Assembly: GCF_012396155.1 (NCBI RefSeq)
Contig: NZ_JAAXOY010000003.1
Span: 1-32,523 of the forward strand
Reading direction: 5' to 3'
DNA from: Cellulomonas septica
GTDB lineage: Bacteria > Actinomycetota > Actinomycetes > Actinomycetales > Cellulomonadaceae
Length of the DNA stretch: 32,523 nucleotides
The position numbers and the translations under genes are program-made. Position 1 is the first letter of the stretch. Every line of letters starts with the position of its first letter. Under the pieces are notes generated by a model. It ran no database searches. It was given only the letters and a program-made list of their open reading frames with translations, and was not told where the DNA came from. This document shows positions 31,472 through 32,523 of the stretch, in pieces.

Positions 31472-32523
31472 TCAGCGGGGGATGCTCGCCGAGGACACGA
31501 CGGGCTCCGTGCGGAGCGTCACGACGCCGATCAGGTACTGGTCGCCGTTGGTCGTCGCGGACAGCGACGACACGTCGCCCGAGAGCGTCGCGGGCACGAA
31601 CGCCTTGGCGTCGACGCCGAGCGAGTTGGGCCACCGCCAGCCGTGCGCGGTCGAGTCGAACGCGTTGTTGACGCCGGAGCCGGGCGCGGTGCCGTCCCAG
31701 CGGACCGGGATCAGGGGGCGGTTGCCGTCGAGCAGCAGCCGGTCGCCGACGGCGGTCCGGTCGCCCTCCCACGCGACGACGCCGATGCGGGCGCTCGTGC
31801 CGGCGCGGGCGGCGAACTCGAAGACGGGCGGGGTCGCGGTCGTGCCGATCCACGCGGCGCCGTCGTAGACGGTGACGTTGGAGTCGGTCGACGGGTCGGC
31901 GTACACGACGACGAGCGACCAGCCGGCGTAGTAGGACCGGTTGGGGTCCTTGCTGGTGGCGCGGACGGCGATGTCGGCGACGGACCACATGCCCCCGCCC
32001 TGGGCGGCCACCAGGTCGGTCACGTCGACGAACGACTGGTAGTAGGCCCGTCCGGCGTTGTCGGTGAGGCGGTCGACGTCGCCGTCGGCGGCGCGCAGCG
32101 TCTGGTAGGCGGTCGCGGGGCCGCGGAACCGGACGACCGCGGGGTCGCCGCTCCAGGTGTCACCGGGGCCGATGTTGGCGGACCAGTAGAGGCCCGCGAA
32201 CGCGATCTGGCGGCCGGCGGGCACGTCGAGCTGCGTGAACGACGACGTCCTGACGGCGGGGCGGGTGCCGTTCGCGCCGGGCAGGTCGGGTCCCTCGTCG
32301 AGCTCGACCATGTCGAAGCTGTTGTTGTCGCGGTCGCCGTTCTGCAGCGCGGGCACGCACGTCGTGAGCGTGGTGCGGCACGTGAGCAGCGGTGCGCCGA
32401 CCTCGGTGACGGCCCAGCCGCCCTCGAACCGGGCGCGCGGGCTCAGGCCCGCGGACGAGGTGCTGACGTCGGTCGAGGCGCTGACCGCCGCGGCGCCGGG
32501 CGCCTGCGCGGCGACGACGAACG
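31472..32523 (-). CDS. Secreted surface protein, N-terminal domain of DUF11-type proteins (5' end outside window)
   Basis: The frame is open to the window edge, so the start and any signal peptide are missing; about 350 residues are visible. It has the pattern seen at the N-terminus of large actinobacterial secreted proteins with DUF11 or prealbumin-like repeats: LLTCRTT followed by a cysteine, NNSFDMVELDEG, IAFAGLYWSANIG, later YYAGWSLVVVYADP and a final FDSTAHGW/GDQYLIGVVTLRTEP stretch. Unlike those proteins it ends right after this domain, with no DUF11 repeats, sorting signal or membrane anchor at the C-terminus. It is therefore probably a soluble exported or cell-wall-associated beta-rich protein. 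Function is unknown. Confidence 0.7.
   Translation of the reverse strand, partial: FVVAAQAPGAAAVSASTDVSTSSAGLSPRARFEGGWAVTEVGAPLLTCRTTLTTCVPALQNGDRDNNSFDMVELDEGPDLPGANGTRPAVRTSSFTQLDVPAGRQIAFAGLYWSANIGPGDTWSGDPAVVRFRGPATAYQTLRAADGDVDRLTDNAGRAYYQSFVDVTDLVAAQGGGMWSVADIAVRATSKDPNRSYYAGWSLVVVYADPSTDSNVTVYDGAAWIGTTATPPVFEFAARAGTSARIGVVAWEGDRTAVGDRLLLDGNRPLIPVRWDGTAPGSGVNNAFDSTAHGWRWPNSLGVDAKAFVPATLSGDVSSLSATTNGDQYLIGVVTLRTEPVVSSASIPR

Overview
The window is very GC-rich, with codon third positions strongly biased to G and C. It has TANNNT-type promoters placed right before start codons. Together with the set of genes (beta-glucosidase locus, upp, tadA, sirtuin, LacI control), this points to an actinobacterium, most likely a Cellulomonas-type member of the Micrococcales. 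The genus is an inference from style and content, not from a marker gene.

Region by region. (1) 87-5018 is a beta-glucoside utilisation locus. A LacI-type regulator (+) diverges from an operon (-) of an MFS transporter and a family 3 beta-glucosidase. A perfect 9-bp-arm palindrome lies in the divergent promoter, and hairpin terminators bound the locus on both sides. (2) 5126-23183 is an 18-kb anti-phage defence island with somewhat lower GC. Its left module is DUF262, Z1 and DUF4420 (PD-(D/E)XK) genes (-), diverging from a Dcm-type cytosine methyltransferase and a Vsr endonuclease (+). Its right module (-) resembles type III Druantia: a large protein of DruH type, a 1760-residue DUF1998 helicase of DruE type, and a RecB/Cas4-like Fe-S nuclease coupled to the helicase by a 4-base overlap. 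The two modules are convergent at 13442-13662. (3) 23184-23876 is about 650 bp without a credible gene, then the hairpin of a tRNA-Ser(CGA) gene. (4) 24042-24875 is a Sir2 deacylase. (5) 24916-28858 (-) is a tightly coupled five-gene operon: a small secreted two-cysteine peptide, a lipoprotein, a peptidoglycan-binding adaptor, an ABC ATPase and a permease. It looks like a bacteriocin-type or peptide-export locus. (6) 28859-31470 holds tadA, upp, an NAD(P)-binding protein and two consensus DnaA boxes in an intergenic gap. (7) 31472 to the end is the 3' part of a secreted cell-surface-type protein.

Working together: the left defence module has the parts of a methylation-linked restriction system. 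The methyltransferase would mark self DNA and Vsr would repair the T:G mismatches that 5-methylcytosine creates. Z1, DUF4420 and DUF262 would be the ATPase, nuclease and sensor or effector parts. It resembles the known MZA system (MutL, Z1, DUF4420, AIPR) but has a DUF262 protein where MutL and AIPR are expected. The right module adds a dedicated nuclease to a DruH-DruE pair, which in standard type III Druantia stands alone. These two variations are the most novel content. Function is inferred from motifs and context only.
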